Below are positions 63,095 to 64,000 of a stretch of 64,000 nucleotides of DNA, piece after piece; within the stretch, counting starts at the first letter, position 1; each line of letters opens with the position of its first letter. The stretch comes from Ensifer adhaerens (GTDB lineage Bacteria; Pseudomonadota; Alphaproteobacteria; Rhizobiales; Rhizobiaceae), in NCBI RefSeq assembly GCF_002940685.1, contig NZ_PNFP01000013.1, positions 62,001 to 126,000 on the forward strand. Reading direction: 5' to 3'. The notes beneath the pieces were generated by a model. It searched no databases. It had not been told where the DNA came from and worked only from the letters and a program-made list of their open reading frames with translations. Both the position numbers and the translations under genes were made by a program.

Positions 63095-63400
63095 ATGCGC
63101 CTTCCTGAGATACTTTGGGCGGTTCCATTGTCTGTTCGCCTACAGTCAGGAACGAACCGCATCTTCGCATCGGTCTACGACGCGCTGGATTTTCTGGAAC
63201 ATGAATGGCCGATACGGCACGGACAAGCCTATGAACGAGCCGTCGCGGCGTGCCGGGCTGCGCTGAACTCTTCGGTTCCATCTGCAGTCGCACGCGAGGC
63301 CTTCATCGGCGCGTGCCTGGAGGCTGGCATGGCGACATCAGCCGTTGCTGCCCACTACCATGCGCGTTCGGGACCTCATGGCAACAAGCCACTGTCCTGA
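63095..63400 (+). CDS. DUF982 domain protein
   Basis: 101 residues. The DUF982 pattern is clear: PLSVRLQSGTNRIFASVYDALDFLEHEWP, YERAVAACRAAL and AREAFIGACLEAGM. The ATG has GGAGGGGGG upstream. Function is unknown; the family is abundant, often in many copies, in rhizobia. It stands alone here. Confidence 0.85.
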   Translation: MRLPEILWAVPLSVRLQSGTNRIFASVYDALDFLEHEWPIRHGQAYERAVAACRAALNSSVPSAVAREAFIGACLEAGMATSAVAAHYHARSGPHGNKPLS

Positions 63401-64000
63401 TCGGAAGAACCGCTTCGACCTTAATGCCGCCGGCTGTCGTTCAAAGACGTTCTGTTTTCAAGGACGACGATACCGGCACAGAGAACCAGCGCGATCCTTG
63501 AAGCACCGGCCAAAGGTGACGACCGCTCAAGGTATAGCTTCGGTGGTAATCCTTGGCGCGCCTCCTGGGCCACAGGACCGAAGAGCTCTGCCAGGGCTGA
63601 ATCTCCGTAGTCGAGGTCACGAGTGATGTTCCGGGTCAGGCGCACCGGTGTGACCGATCGGCACTATCCGACCGCCGCCCTGCATGCCGCGCAGAAGAGC
63701 TGAGGGGGGCGTTCGTGGTATCGATCGAGAATTAAACCAAATGTTTGCTCTCTTCCCCGAAAATGCGCCCCAAGCTTGCACAAAGCTCCACTCTCGAGTT
63801 CATGCCGCCGGACCAGGCCATTGTACAATCTGATATCGGTCGTTCTGAAGAAGCGTCTCGACCTTTCGTTCAAGACGTCGTCAACTTTCCGCGCAAGGAT
63901 CGTGGAGGCTCCCGGGCTTTGGATGAGCGAGCGGGACGTCGCCAGGCTGCGGCACGATCTGCGCAAGGTCGCGGAGCGGTCGGTTCCCGGCGGGGAACTG
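63401..64000. other. No supported gene
   Basis: 600 bases to the window end. Several short frames exist on both strands but none has a good ribosome site and recognisable content. The last 170 plus-strand bases may be coding in one frame (KRLDLSFKTSSTFRARIV, then ERDVARLRHDLRKVAE), possibly an incomplete or decayed gene that continues beyond the window. Confidence 0.35.

Noticed and set aside
63421..63645. Minus-strand 74-codon frame after the DUF982 gene
   Set aside because: The N-terminal part looks mildly protein-like, but the start is GTG without a ribosome site and no family is recognised.
1..64000. CRISPR arrays, tRNA/rRNA genes, prophage integrase or intact insertion sequences
   Set aside because: No direct-repeat array, transposase, integrase or tRNA-like cloverleaf was noticed on reading; weak tRNA-like folds cannot be excluded without a search.

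Overview
The window looks like part of a chromosome or large replicon of a rhizobial alphaproteobacterium (Sinorhizobium/Ensifer/Rhizobium type). This is an inference from G/C-rich third codon positions, the density of ABC importers, a DUF982 protein (a family concentrated in rhizobia) and an alphaproteobacterial-type S21 protein. No rRNA, tRNA, CRISPR array or intact insertion sequence was recognised.

Layout. 0-5.1 kb: a nucleotidyltransferase-like gene and a complete sugar ABC importer. 5.4-13.9 kb: an accessory island with a trypsin/phospholipase-D fusion protein, a tyrosinase/HEAT-repeat/SCO-like operon, and a subtilase with a translationally coupled 75-residue partner. 14.1-25.4 kb: a ten-gene, mostly overlapping minus-strand operon facing a LysR gene across a perfect inverted repeat. 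It encodes a Nudix protein, a Gfo/Idh oxidoreductase, two DegT-type aminotransferases (one a tandem protein with a dead first half), a flavin oxygenase, two HAD phosphatases, an MFS exporter, a PurC-like ligase and a nucleoside deoxyribosyltransferase-like enzyme. It reads as an undescribed natural-product cluster for an amino-sugar or nucleoside-like compound. 25.6-31.6 kb: a LysR gene with EmrAB-type efflux, an L,D-transpeptidase, rpsU and a poly-C tract. 31.6-45.7 kb: a peptide/D-amino-acid uptake and catabolism locus with a Dpp-type importer, two binding proteins, M55 and M81 peptidases, a D-amino-acid oxidase-like enzyme, a D-threonine aldolase-like enzyme, a creatininase and an XRE-cupin regulator. 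Several promoters here carry variants of a TAGGAAA-N4-TTTCCTA operator. 46.2-47 kb: two small membrane proteins. 47.1-57.2 kb: ornithine cyclodeaminase, then an IclR-headed operon with an iron/polyamine-type ABC importer, CaiB CoA-transferase, CitE-like lyase, 2-hydroxyacid dehydrogenase and RraA-like aldolase. 57.2-64 kb: a decayed region with two pseudogenes, a dual-specificity-type phosphatase, an S12 serine hydrolase, an orphan peptide-binding protein under a palindromic operator, and a DUF982 gene.

The two strongest candidates for new biology are the 14-24 kb operon and the 5.4-13.9 kb protease/PLD/tyrosinase/subtilase island. All functions come from motif reading; no database search was possible.
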